Below, in pieces: positions 1 through 11,112 of a stretch of DNA of 64,000 nucleotides. The notes below the pieces were generated by a model. That model saw only the letters and a program-made list of their open reading frames with translations. It searched no databases and was not told where the DNA came from. The stretch comes from Leguminivora glycinivorella (Eukaryota > Arthropoda > Insecta > Lepidoptera > Tortricidae). The number at the start of each line of letters is the position of its first letter. Within the stretch, counting starts at the first letter, position 1. The stretch covers positions 10,120,585-10,184,584 of the forward strand of contig NC_062978.1 in assembly GCF_023078275.1 (NCBI RefSeq), given 5' to 3'. The position numbers and the translations under genes are program-made.

Positions 1-1986
1 GTGAATGCGGCACCAAAACCCTGGCTCACTGAAAATATACGCCATATGATAAGTATTCGTAACAAAGCGCAAAAGAAATACAAACAGAGTAGGAATATAT
101 CGGATAAAAATGACTACAAAACTTTAAAAAAGATGGTTAACACTAGTCTGTATTTTGAGGAAAAAGCTTATTTTGAGCAACATATTAACATAAATTTAAA
201 TAAACCTAAAACACTATGGAAAAATTTAAAACGACATATAATTCCAAATTTAAATAATAGCTTTGATTTACCACAGGAATTCAATGACCCTACAAATATA
301 AACAGAGCCTTTTTGAATGTTCCGGGTAACGTTTCTGTAGATGACACAACACTAGCTCATTTTGATAATCACCGGCACAACTCCTCCATTTTTAGTCTGA
401 GTACCGTTAACGAAACGATTGTAGCTAAACTATTGCTCAATACTAAATCCAATGCTATGGGCCACGATGGTATAACATTCGATATGGTCTTAATGACCCT
501 CCCGCGGACCTTGCCTATAATTACTGATTTAATAAATACTTCCATATTAACTTCCGAGGTGCCCCTAACTTGGAAAACTGCTATTGTTCGACCTATACCA
601 AAAATCAATAATCCGAAGGATCATAAGGACTTGCGCCCAATCAGTATTCTGCCTTATTTATCTAAAATATTGGAAAAAGTGGTTTATGATCAAGTTTCAA
701 AGTATTTAGATATTAATAACATACTACCCGAAAAACAATCAGGATTTAGGAAAAAGCGAGGCACTACCACAGCTCTCCTTGATGTCATAGACGAAGTCCT
801 AGCTGCACAAGACGCTGGGCATGGGACAATTTTGGTTTTGTTGGATTTTTCCCGGGCGTTCGATTGTATAAATGTGAAACTTCTTCTTTCAAAGTTAAGA
901 TTTTACGGATTCGATGAGAAAACCATACGCTGGTTCCATAGTTATTTCAATGATCGAAAGCAAATCGTGAAATTGGCACAAAAGGATGGTTCTTGCTTGA
1001 TGTCTGATCCACTTTCTACGGAACGAGGAGTTCCTCAAGGATCAATATTGGGGCCTCTTTTATTCATTTTGTATAGCAGCGATATTATTAATTGCATCAA
1101 ATTCTGCAAATACCATCTTTACGCAGATGATCTCCAAATTTTTATATCGTTTCCCCCACGAGATTTTACTACTGCCGTTGTTAAATTGAATGATGATCTA
1201 AGGCGACTCTCAGAGTGGTCCTCTGCAAATTGTTTAGTCCTTAATCCTATTAAATCGAAGTACATGGTGCTTGGATCTTTAAATCAAACTAATTATATAA
1301 TTTCTAAACAGCCAAACGTTAGGATCAACGATGTGAAAGTGGATCGCGTTGACGAAGCAAAAAATCTTGGACTCCTATTGGATACAAATTTGCGTTTTGA
1401 GAGGCACTTGGCGGACGTTGTTCGAAATTGCTTTTATCGTTTAAAGGTGCTATATAATATCCAAGGTTACCTCGCTGTGGCTCTGCGTGTGTGACTTTGT
1501 GAAGCCCTTGTTTTGTCAAAACTTAATTATTGACTTGCGGCTTATGGTTCTTGCCTTCTTGCACGATCATGGCGTCTAATCCAAAGGGTTCAGAATGCTT
1601 GTGCCAGATTTTGCTTTAAAATCCCTCCTCGTACTCATATCACGCCGTTCTTGAATAATGCTGGAATACTAAAAATGGCCGCCCGCCAAGAGCTTATGTT
1701 GGCTTGTCTGCTCTTCGATACAATTCAAACCAAGCAGCCGTCTTATTTATATAATAAACTCTTATGGTTTTCAAAAAGTAGTATTCATCACCAAATGCGA
1801 GCTTCCAGAGCGATAGTATTACAGGTTCCCCAACATCGATCTGCCGCTTTCAAGGGGAGTTTTCGGTACCGCGCAACTAAATGTTGGAATAACATACCAC
1901 CACCAATTCGTATGTTAAAAAATAAAGCAAATTTCAAAATAAAATATAAAAATGAACTTTTTAATAAACAAAAACAGCAAGGTTGA
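1..1986 (+). pseudogene. LINE reverse transcriptase ORF, C-terminal part, decayed
   Basis: Reverse transcriptase of a non-LTR retrotransposon of the CR1/Jockey group, which copies element RNA into DNA at a nicked target. Seen in frame 1: the RT core with LRPISIL (residues 211-217), FSRAFD (283-288), GVPQGS (343-348) and the catalytic YADD box (374-377). A stop (TGA, 1492-1494) ends the long frame. The same frame continues past it and a second TGA near 1531, and reopens at 1651 into the family-typical C-terminal tail, ending in a lysine-rich stretch and a stop at 1984-1986. The first stop falls where an Arg CGA would fit, so a C-to-T change is the simplest cause. The endonuclease domain and ORF1 would lie upstream, outside the window. 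The clade assignment is uncertain; RT identity is very sure. Confidence 0.9.
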
Positions 1987-2513
1987 ACCGAATTTACCCT
2001 TAACTCTCTCTCTTTGTCTCCATCTCTGGTCACAAATACGTATTTAATCAATTAATCACTTACATCTGTCCAATAATATATGCCTTAAAATAAAGCCTAA
2101 ACGCACAGAAACACTCTTTCAACACCTATCTATAACACACACACACACACACACATACACACACACACACACACACACGCACACACACACACACGCACAC
2201 ACACACACACTGCACACAACTAGCACGTTAGTTTTTCTTGTATAAACTGTTCGCAAAAGCGTTGCACATTTTATATTAAGGTACTGGCAGAATACCAGCG
2301 ATGTGGCTTGCCGCATCACGACGCTGAGTCAGCGCCTTTTCTCTGCCACGATGCATGGCATAGGTATTAGTTAAAATAATGTTACTAGTTAAGTTTGCAT
2401 GTAACTCTTTTACTGTTTTTTGTTTTAATTTTTTTTTTGGATGTTAAATTGTCAATGCCATGTATGTTGTGGGTATGAATAAAGAATATATCTATCTATC
2501 TATCTATCTATTA
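1987..2513 (+). mobile_element. 3' UTR and tail of the first LINE
   Basis: Non-coding 3' end of the LINE whose ORF precedes it. It contains a (CA)n tract, a GC-richer stem region near 2285-2345 and an AATAAA signal near 2478, followed at once by an (ATCT)n tail at about 2490-2510. A simple-repeat tail after the poly(A) signal is usual for CR1/Jockey-type elements and marks the 3' end of the insertion. Confidence 0.75.
2133..2210. repeat. (CA)n microsatellite
   Basis: About 78 bp of CA dinucleotides with a few CG and TA interruptions, inside the LINE 3' UTR. Confidence 0.95.
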
Positions 2514-2770
2514 TGCGGACGCTGATAAAACAGCACTTATCTTTATGTAAATTAATTTTATCGTACCGACATAGGGGAACGCCAATTGGACAAGTCGACT
2601 ATTAAAGCTTTGCAATCTTTGCATCTAACTTATAGCTGCTACTTTATACAGCGGGTATAAATTCCTGTTTAAAGATAAATAACATTCATACTAGAAGTAT
2701 TTAAATTACGTTGCTGTTTTTTTTTTAATCGTATGGCAATAAATATTCAAATACAGATAATTCATAAATC

Positions 2771-3064
2771 TAACTCCAGAGAATTAATCCACTTTATAGC
2801 TTCGTCTTTAAGTTCTATCAGGTCTTCCGGGGGGCCTCCAGTGTATCGAGTAGATGGGCACTCTAGGAGAATGTGTTGTATTCTTTGTTCCTCGGCACCA
2901 CAGTGACAGGCAGGAGAGTCCACCCAGCCACAACGATATTTATATAAGGCGCAGCGACCGTGGCCAGTTCGTATTCTATTTAAATTACACCATGTGCGCC
3001 TCGGTAGTTCCATCCCTTCCATTTTATTCTGTGGAGAAATTTCCGAACCATGCTGTTTATTAGT
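2771..3064 (-). pseudogene. LINE C-terminal fragment (zinc-knuckle tail after RNase H region)
   Basis: A roughly 100-residue open frame resembling the extreme C-terminus of Jockey/I-type LINE ORF2 proteins. Seen: RTWCNLNRIRTGHGRC, then CHCGAEEQ and HILLECP, giving a Cys-x-Cys...His...Cys pattern, and a terminal run like EAIKWINSL before the stop. Known of the family: this zinc-binding tail follows the RT and RNase H regions. No RT sequence remains beside it, so it is a dead, truncated copy, in opposite orientation to the LINE at the window start. Confidence 0.7.
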
Positions 3065-3152
3065 AACTACATACACAATTAAACTGAATATCTACATAAC
3101 AGGCGGTCAACCATTTGAGTGCGCAAGAAACCTAAATTAGTATCCATACTAA

Positions 3153-3396
3153 TCCATACTAATATTATAAATGGGAAAGTGTGTGTGTCTGTTTGTTTGT
3201 CCGTCTTTCACGGCAAAACGGAACGACGAATTGACGTGATTTTTTAACTGGAGATAGTTGAATGGATGGAGAGTGACATAGGCTACTTTTTGTCTCTTTC
3301 TAACCCCCCACTTCCTTAGAATAGAAGGTGGAAGTTTGTATGGAGCACTCCGCAATTTTCGACTTTAGCGCGAGCGAAGCCGCGAGCAAAAGCTAG
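3153..3396 (+). mobile_element. Non-autonomous Helitron, Lep1-like
   Basis: A 244-bp element matching the well-known lepidopteran Lep1 pattern: it begins TCCATACTAATATTATAAAT, has the inner phrase GACATAGGCTACTTTTTGTC and ends GCAAAAGCTAG. It starts with TC and ends with CTAG, lies exactly between a host A (3152) and T (3397), and has a small GC-rich inverted repeat just before the 3' end. These are the Helitron hallmarks. It has no coding capacity. The start motif is partly duplicated about 11 bp upstream. Confidence 0.85.
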
Positions 3397-3599
3397 TAAT
3401 ATATAAGATTGTTATGAATGTACATTGTGTGATCACTGGTGCTAACCATTTTTTAGAAAATGACCATCTCATTCGTCCAGTAAGGTGTAAAATATTGAAC
3501 CGCGTAGCCATAGTGCCAATCGTCTACGCCTCGTAGCGTAGCGTACTACGAATACTACGAAATACTACGATAACGAAACGCTGTGGTAAATGGTAAGTC

Positions 3600-3789
3600 T
3601 AAGGCTGGTTTTATTGTCTCGCGGACTGACCGCGCGGAGCAATCTGCACGAAAAATTTGTATGAAGTTTATGTTGTCGTCCGTGCGAACCCGCCTGCACT
3701 ACTCTAAAACGCTCCCTGGACTTAATACATATTAGTCCGGTGCGGATCGCTCCGCGCATTCGGTCCACGTGATACTAAAACCAGTCTTA
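3600..3789. mobile_element. MITE with about 40-bp imperfect terminal inverted repeats
   Basis: The ends TAAGGCTGGTTTTA and (reverse complement of the right end) TAAGACTGGTTTTA continue into matching arms up to a shared GCGCGGAGC. It is 190 bp with no ORF. No convincing TSD was seen, so the superfamily is not assigned. Confidence 0.7.
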
Positions 3790-4196
3790 ACAAGCTGTTC
3801 AGCTAGATGTTTTTCTGTTACTCTTTAAAAATAGTGCAAATTTTCAGTCCTAATATCCAGCCTGTACATAAGTGTGTAAGTGTTCGAGGTCGCGCCACGC
3901 GCCCGCCACGTGGCGACGGGCGCACGTCATTAGCTTCTCGTCTCGCGGGACTCGTTGTAAGATTTCCTCTTTTTATCGATAACTTGGTAAATAGAGATTT
4001 GATTGTGGGGTCCGGGTTAAGAGTCGCCTTTTGTTTTTGTTTTTGAAATGTAAAAAGACGTGGTTAAAAAGCAACAATACATACATTTGACAAACTGAAG
4101 CACGAAATACACCAATCTAGATTAATAAGAATGTAGCTTGAAGTTTGAAGTCATATAACGTGTTACATTAGAGGAAGTAAGTAACAGGACTGGGTA
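3790..4196. other. Unassigned spacer
   Basis: No recognisable gene. A short GC-rich stretch near 3885-3950 contains an open frame without any known motif. Confidence 0.6.
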
Positions 4197-4342
4197 CGTA
4201 GCCGATAGGCACAAACGGTCACGAAACGCTCGTAGATATCTATCTCTATCGCTCTTGCTTATTGGAGCGACAGAGCCAGACTACCTTTCGCGGCGATTCG
4301 TTTACGTTTCGCGTCGTAGAAATGCCATTAGGCTTCGGCACC
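4197..4342 (+). repeat. Repeat family A, copy 1 (TAGCCGA...TCGGCACC ends)
   Basis: Interspersed repeat with partly inverted ends (TAGCCGA- / -TTCGGCACC) and the core CTATCTCTATCGCTCTTGC followed by CAGAGCCAGACTACC. Recognisable copies lie at 7854-8011, 38981-39146 and 39152-39305, with decayed ones near 46308-46440 and 53200-53320. All ORFs across it are incidental. It is probably a MITE. Confidence 0.75.
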
Positions 4343-4754
4343 AGACCTTAAGCCGTTGCAGTCGTAAGCAGTTGGCGAAAGCTAGCGCTATACCGCTCAA
4401 GACCGAGCAATGTGGCGTGCTCTTGTGTCGGAGGCCAAAGCTCGTTTTGAGTTATGGCGCCAGTCAAGTAAATAAGAGGAAGTAACTAAGCTTACCGGTG
4501 CTGCAGGTCCGCTCATTAGCTAAGGCCTCTAGTCCGCTGTAGTGCCGTCGTCTTCCTCTTGAATTAATTCACAATAAATACGCGGTTTCACCGGAAACGA
4601 AACGTTTGTACGTACTGTTGTCAAAGTATTTTAGATGACATTGATGGTTATGCTTTGACATTAGTAAACGATTTTCTACGTTACTGCCAAAAAGGTAGCA
4701 TAACGTAACTTGGAGGTTAAATATTAAAGTTCTGAAAGCTCATACTTACAGCTT

Positions 4755-5022
4755 TTTTTAACCCCCGACGCAAAAACGAAGGGGTGTTATAAATTTGACG
4801 TGTCTGTCTGTGTGTTTGTCTGTCTGTCTGTGTGTGTGTGTCTGTCTGTGGCATGATGGCATCGTAGCTGCCGAACGGATGATTGCTGCTGAACGATTTA
4901 GATTTAGATTTTTTTTGTCTGAAAGCTGAGTTAGTCGGGAGTGTTCTTAGCCATGTTTCATGAAAATCGGTCTACTAATGTCGCGGTCGGGAGTTAATTC
5001 AAAATTTTGTGGTTAGGTTATT
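4755..5022 (+). repeat. Repeat family D, copy 1 (CCCCCGACGC...GGTTAGGTTATT)
   Basis: Begins AACCCCCGACGCAAAAACGA, has an internal GTCTGTCTG run and the phrase AAAGCTGAGTTAGTCGGGAG, and ends near GTGGTTAGGTTATT. A second, shorter copy in the same orientation lies at 32118-32310. It is non-coding and the class is unknown to me. Confidence 0.75.
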
Positions 5023-6825
5023 GAATTTATTATTTTTAATTATGTATGATGCCAATATGTTTTTATCATGACTGACATAAACAGGTATTATGCGGTCTTT
5101 GAACTAGGTGAGGATAAAATTTCCAACTACCAGATTAAAAGGAACGTTGTGCACATTATCACTGTCATTTGACAGATAAGAGAGGTCACTTCTACTACTA
5201 AAGTCCACAGAAGCTTTTCTTCTGCTCCAGTTGAATTAGTATCAATTTTAAACTTTACAAATCAAATGCTTGCCAAACAAATCCTATCCTTTTTATCCTA
5301 AAACATCTTCAAATAATAAGAGCACTTATGAAGTGGGAACGGAAGGATTCCTTTCCTGAATAATGGCTGCCGACTTCCGGCGATATATTTCCGCTATCTC
5401 GCAGCCAACATGGCGTCCGCACTTCCGCCTGACCGTTATGGAGTGTTAATCGAGCATTATGTCTGACAAATGAAAAACTATCTCTAAAATCATACTGCGG
5501 GGTGTTCATATGAATAATTTCCATATTTTTGTTAGGTTTACTTAGTAGCTCTTTGGGAATAGTAAATTTACTTTGTGGTGCAAAGTTACATTTTGTTAAA
5601 ACAAATAAATTATACAATGTCTAAGTTAAAGCAAATTAATATAATAAATTACACTAAAAATTATACACACCGTGTTTTTTTTGTTTTCCTTTAAATTCCA
5701 CACGTCGTTAGGTTCATTATCAGGAACGTATATCACTTTTAGTCAAATTCACAAAAAAAAAATCGCCACTTTCATACATAATAAATTACTTTATTACAGT
5801 GAGATACCCTTAAGAATAACATTCAAGTTAGTGTCAAGTGATTGACGGCACATGTCAATACAAATACCTAACATTAGGAATTTGTAAGGACTATCACACA
5901 CGTGTTCAGTAATTAATTATCTTTATTTTTTTAACAACTCGATAACCGTAAGAGTTAAGACGCTAGATTCTTACAGAAATTAATTGTATTTGAACTAAAG
6001 AACCTTCCCTTAAAGTTAACGGAATTGAATAAAAACGCGGTGTATATCAACATTCAAAGTATAAATATACATTTATAAGTATTTTAACATACATTTACTC
6101 AAATTCGAATACAATACCTTCGGCTACCTACTCCAAGGTATCCGTAAAATCAGTGTCCTGTATGAGCAAGCTAGCAGGCTGATTTAGGTAATAAACATCA
6201 TATACCTAGTCTTACAACTAAAAAATATGACGACATTATAAAGGAACCTAAACTATCAATTTATATTCTTTTTTGCAGCACGTTAAGCTTCAAAGCAACC
6301 TGTTGAAACTTTCAGTTCTTTATTTTAGCATTCTTTAGATATTTACTTTTCAATCAATAGCACAAAGATGCCCGTCGGGCTGATGATGCGAATGAAAAAT
6401 CCCCGCTGCTCCTATAGAAAGTAGAAGACGGTGAAACCTAGGAAATGCATTGCTACTTACACCCTTTTACCCCGGCGTCGGCCAGCTTCGTTTCATAGTT
6501 AGTAGACATCATTGTTTTCGTTTCCCTTGTCTGCTCTACGCTCTTTTGTTATTATTCCAGGCTTACCTTCAAACAAAAGAAGTCCGCAAGGGACAAAGAC
6601 GTAATTAGAGAGGCGCAAGAAAAATTAAGATTATAATAAGCTCATTTTATGAAACCAAGCCAATTTTCAAACATTACCCAAATCCATTATTACTAAAGTG
6701 TAATTATTTTGAGAAGTAGATTTTTAATAAAGTGGTATGCGGGCGATTTTTAATATCTGAATATTTTAATACACTTTATCACATTGGGTGAGGAATTTAA
6801 TAAAGCACAGTCCAGAAGATATTTT
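5023..6825. other. AT-rich spacer, nothing recognised
   Basis: No gene or repeat that I can name. A 102-codon open frame on the minus strand (5309-5617) has no signal peptide, domain motif or codon pattern to support it. Confidence 0.6.
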
Positions 6826-6846
6826 ACTCATATCATCATTTTCCTA

Positions 6847-7158
6847 CTTGCGTTATCCCGGCATTTGCCACGGCTCATGGGAGCCTGGGGTCCGCTTTGA
6901 CAACTAATCCCAAGATTTGGCGTAAGCACTAGTTTTTACGAAAGCGACTGCCATCTGACAATCCAACCCGAAGGGTAAACTAGACCTTATTGGAATTAGT
7001 CCGGTTTCCTCACGATGTTTTCCTTCACCGAAAACCGACTGGCAAATATCAAATGACATTTCGCACATAAATTCCGAAAAACTCATTGGTGCGAGTCGGG
7101 GTCCGAACCCGCGACCTCCGGAACGAAAGTCGCACGTACTTACCGCGCTTCCACTTCC
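6847..7158 (-). mobile_element. tRNA-headed SINE with RTE-like 3' tail
   Basis: On the minus strand the element starts near 7158 and carries a Pol III box B-like GGTTCGGACCC about 50 bp in. It continues into a tail common in lepidopteran RTE-derived repeats (AAACATCGTGAGGAAACCGG, then CCAAATCTTGGGATTAGTTG) and ends with ATGATGA-type triplets. A perfect 21-bp direct repeat flanks it: 6826-6846 and 7159-7179, beginning AAGATATTTTACTC. That is a target-site duplication, so the insertion is by LINE-driven retroposition. Another copy of the tail is at 37073-37237 on the plus strand. Confidence 0.85.
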
Positions 7159-7179
7159 AAGATATTTTACTCATATCAT

Positions 7180-7853
7180 GACCAGCTAATTTTTATCCAC
7201 GTCTTGCTAAACCTTTACTTTTTATCAACTTATACGGTATTTTTTTCTGAAGGGGTCGTCAACCCGCGTCGTTGCGTGGGTAGTCTTGCACATGCTTTGC
7301 CATATCGTAGGAAACACTTTTTCAATTACAGTCACAGCATAAATGTTCCTGACCTGTAATTTCGCAATTTTTCAATCTATTACGCACGAACCGTCCTTTG
7401 ACTGCTAATCCTCTGTCATTAAGTTGGTAGCAATGTAACAACATGCCTCTTCGTTTTGCTATTTTGGTAGCCATTCCAAGTTATCAATTTGAGCTAAAAT
7501 CCCTGGTTACTTGTGTGCCATTACGGAACAAAAGGTTCATCGTCGTTCGATTTTCCCTCACGTTTCAACCGCGGCCAAATAACATGAATTTATATACGCT
7601 CATTTTGCGAGGCAAATCGAGCCGAACTGCACAAAAGACTCGAAATATACGGCATGTAAATGCGACCTACTTTAGACTCTTAGCATTATGAGCACCATAC
7701 ATTACGCGAATGAATATAACATTAAACACTGTCCAGAGGCGCACTGAGATGATTTATAATTCCTTTTGACCCACGTCAACGTGTCAGAGCCGAGATATAG
7801 CGCGTTATTTACCGGCTAGTGAATTACCGGGAGTTATGTGTGACAACTGTGTG
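7180..7853. other. Spacer, nothing recognised
   Basis: AT-rich sequence without a gene. The plus-strand frame 7443-7691 has no supporting motif. Confidence 0.6.
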
Positions 7854-8011
7854 TAGCCGAATGCTCAAACGCTCACGAAACACTCACGATAATATCTATT
7901 TCGTAGCTATCTATCTCTATCGCTCTTGCTTATTGGCGTGACAGAGCCAGACTACATTTCTGCGGCGTTTCGGAGGCATTTCGAGTCGCGGAGATGTCAT
8001 TCGGCCACGGG
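7854..8011 (+). repeat. Repeat family A, copy 2
   Basis: Same core as the copy at 4197 (CTATCTCTATCGCTCTTGC, then CAGAGCCAGACTAC), with ends TAGCCGAATG and CATTCGGCCACGG. It has one extra internal TATCTAT-type duplication. Confidence 0.7.
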
Positions 8012-8123
8012 GCCTGCTCAGGCTGTACCATGAGTTTTGAGCGTGAGCGATTGGCCTTTTGTAAACGAGCCCAGTAGAGTGGTACACGTTTCTATGGTAG
8101 AAAAACATGGTTCTTCTCCATAT

Positions 8124-8173
8124 ACTAATTCATCATAAAGCAAAGGGAACCCTTTGCTTTATGATGAATTAGT
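8124..8173. repeat. Perfect 24-bp inverted repeat, 2-base loop
   Basis: Arms 8124-8147 and 8150-8173 are exactly complementary, separated by AA. The left arm starts ACTAATTCATCATAAAGC. Outside the arms the similarity fades quickly. It could be a small MITE or the scar of an inverted duplication. Confidence 0.9.
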
Positions 8174-8174
8174 A

Positions 8175-9045
8175 GTATATGTACCTACCGAATTTTGACT
8201 CATTTGCTCATAATTTACTGGTCATGCAAGATTGCTTTAAAAATCGATAATTCATACTAGATAAAAAACAAAATGATCAAACAATTGCAATTGTTTGTGT
8301 TTCAATTAGTTCTAATGAATTAAGGAAAACATATAATGAAACCTTTAAAATGCCTCCATATGAGTATTTTTCTTTGGTCCACTTCATTTCATTCATTTTA
8401 GAAAAAAACTTTTCTTGTTTTATTTTGTGCGACCTCTAAATAATGTCTGATTGTCCTCAAAGTAACTTAGCACACAATTACAAGAGCACTGGCGTAGAAT
8501 TATGTTAAAATACTAATGAACTCCTAAAGGCAGCAAAAATAATATGTAACACACATAAAGGATAATTATCAAGTTAATTTCCAGAAAACGGCTTCAGAAA
8601 CTTGTTTCTTAAAGGATCAAGTAGGCATATGTACTCACCAAACACGCATACGAAGGCTTTTAAGTGGTGAGTATGAAAAGGCTTAATTAAAATCCTTCTT
8701 AATTAGCGCAGGCAGTGCGCGAAGTTATAAGACAATAAGGATGAAGTAATTAAAACATTTACCTACCTACCTACAAATTAAAGATGTTTTCGGCGGCTCA
8801 TTATGGAGCTCAACAAGTTTGGCTTAGTTTGAGAGTGTATTAAAATATTCACTTTATTTATTTAAAGGAATATTAGTTTTGATATTTACTTGCTCATGTA
8901 CTTTTGTTTAGAGAGCAATTTAACAAATATTTATAGCGAAAGATAAACCATAAAGAGTAAAAACTACATTTTGCTTCATTGTTGTTCGGGATCATAGTTA
9001 CCAAACAGCCATCTTACCTTTACGAAAAACTAACTTTTTCCAGTA
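8175..9045. other. AT-rich spacer, nothing recognised
   Basis: No ORF of note and no repeat that I can name. A short ACCT repeat lies at 8760-8773. Confidence 0.6.
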
Positions 9046-9590
9046 AACATGTAAGGCACGCCTCCCGCCTAATCTGTCCAAGACATAGGTCGGCTAGTTT
9101 CCGTGGCAGTTTCCGTTACGCAGCCACGCGCTGCAGGAACAATCTATCCACCAATTAGAAATGCCAGTTCCTTATACGTTTTCAAATGTAAGCTAAAACT
9201 GCACTTACTCAAGGAACAAGCTGACTCGGCCTAGCCGACCGACCTGTATCTACATATATCTTCGCCACCAGTTTTTGTAACTCCTTAGTTTTAGAGTGTA
9301 TATATATATTATATTATTTAACTATATATGTATTTATTAGTAATAATATATATAAATATGTATATATATCAGTTTTCATACAACTATCAGCTGTTCATTA
9401 TAATGTATACTGTTTCTGTTTTGCTCTGCTTTTTTACGTTTTGTGTTGTTATGTGTTTGTTCTAAGTGTCACTGGGTACACTGAAAACCAGCGTCGTAAC
9501 ACTATCAATGTGCCGCGACAAATGCTGAGTGTTATCCTTTTCCGAAACCACCCTCAGCACTCTACACTCTAAGAACTAATTAAATTATTT
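9046..9590 (+). mobile_element. Truncated CR1/Jockey-type LINE 3' end
   Basis: The stretch 9046-9235 is the out-of-frame remnant of the same C-terminal tail as the LINE at the window start: with frameshifts it reads like SFRGSFRYAATRCRNNLS and then a Lys/Leu-rich end. The following AT-rich UTR includes GAAAACCAGCGTCGTAACAC, comparable to the 3' UTR near 2285-2330. It is 5' truncated and non-functional. Confidence 0.6.
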
Positions 9591-9667
9591 CATAGGAAAT
9601 ATAATGGGGGGCCATAAGCCTTCGGTAATTGTGTCATATACTTGAAAATGTCGACCCTTGCCGCCGT

Positions 9668-9744
9668 GACCAGTTGGCCGAGTGGTTCAGGCATCCGTGG
9701 CTATAACGGAGTACGCTGGTCTGGTTCGAATCCAGCATTGGACA
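9668..9744 (+). tRNA. tRNA-like sequence, probable pseudogene (CTA at anticodon position)
   Basis: A cloverleaf can be drawn. The acceptor arms GACCAGT/ATTGGAC pair 6 of 7 (one G-T, one A-A mismatch). The box A-like TGGCCGAGTGG gives a GCC/GGC D stem. The anticodon stem TCCGT/ACGGA is perfect with loop GGCTATA. The T arm has box B GGTTCGAATCC with a 4-bp stem. A T6 run, a possible Pol III terminator, follows at 9762-9767. Against a working tRNA: position 33 is G instead of T and the 9-base variable region is too short for a Ser/Leu type. It could be a SINE head. The flanking TGTCATATAC and GTATATGACA (near 9630 and 9770) form an inverted repeat, suggesting it is carried by a small mobile element. 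Confidence 0.4.
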
Positions 9745-9789
9745 CTTGGAGGCCTTGGTCATTTTTTCTTTGTATATGACATTTATTTC

Positions 9790-11112
9790 AGTTTAAGAGC
9801 TATGTAAAAAAGTCAATTTACCATTTCTTGATTTAGTATATTTCTTTCAAGCAAATTCCAAATTTTCCACCGTTAAGAGTAGGTAAGCAATAAGCATCAT
9901 GTAGATAATTTGGAATACATTCTGCCGTGTGTCTGTCTATTTGTCCACGTGAACGTTCTCACGAATGTTAGAATTATGGTAATTTTGGACATACATCGCG
10001 TATTATTGTTGGTAACTTTGTACGCTTTAACCGAAGGGCTTTCATCTCCTTGGCTTGTTTTTATAATAGTATGCAATTACAAGCATTAAACATACAATTT
10101 AAAGACTAAAATGTTAATGTAAACCGAGTAGGTTTTATTTGAGTTTTCGCTTTGAAGTGTTTAGTTCGAAAACCACAAGTTTAGATAACGTGCCAGAAAA
10201 TAAAATACGGAACCCTAACAATAGCATAAGGGTGAAGTATTCATAAGTGAATAGGAAAGACACGTCCTTAGCTATGGCTATGGCCTTAACAAAAGTTTGA
10301 TGACTAGTAAATATTTTTTAAAGAGAAGAAAGTTTTTTTAAAGTAAAATGTGAAGTGGTCACTACTCAATAAGAAAATCGACAATTATCATTTCAAAGGA
10401 ATTAGGCACGTTCCTATAAAAAGTCTTAAATAAACTCAAATTACTATTTGCCAAGAGTGGCACTGAAGCTTTAGTAGTTTCATGTGTTCTGCCTACCCCT
10501 TTATGGGATACAGGCGTGATTTTATGTATGTATGTACTATTTTTAAGTACACGAACGTTTCAGACAAAAACGTGATTAAACAATTATAAACTCGAAGCCA
10601 AACTAACTGGAACTTATACTTTCCAATTGCTAAACAAGATTTTCTAAGTTTCCTATTAGAAACTTAATAATCTGAATTGAACGTCTTGCCAGTAAAGTTG
10701 GCAACTTAACCGTCAAGTCATCCATTTGCAGTTTATCGCGAGTTCCCACGTGGCCAAGTTGGATCGGCAAACGTAAGTAAAGTAAAATAACTTGAAGGGA
10801 GTACATTCCTGGAATTATATTATACTACACTACTCTTTGATTCCTGCTATGGACAATAAGGCTGAAATAGAGAGAGATCCAAGCTGATCCAAGATGCTGT
10901 TATACTGTAGTTTGAAGTCATATGGAGACTTATCTTCAGGCTTGAGTGCTCGCGGCGGCTAGACTCCGTCTTACGGAGGTTTAATATATCTTACGAAAGT
11001 TTAAGATCGTAGGCCAGGAAGGCTACTTATTATGTATTAAATTGTTTTTTTTTTTGCAATGGATAGATATGTCTAGACTAAGGAATTAATGTATACATAT
11101 AGCGAATGCAAT
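9790..11112. other. Spacer with one short LINE tail
   Basis: Mostly AT-rich and unrecognised. Near 10485-10540 the phrase CTACCCCTTTATGGGATACA followed by GTATGTATGTA looks like the extreme 3' end of a lepidopteran LINE. No gene seen. Confidence 0.5.

Noticed and set aside
5309..5617. 102-codon minus-strand frame
   Set aside because: No domain or signal; the sequence around it looks repetitive and AT-rich.
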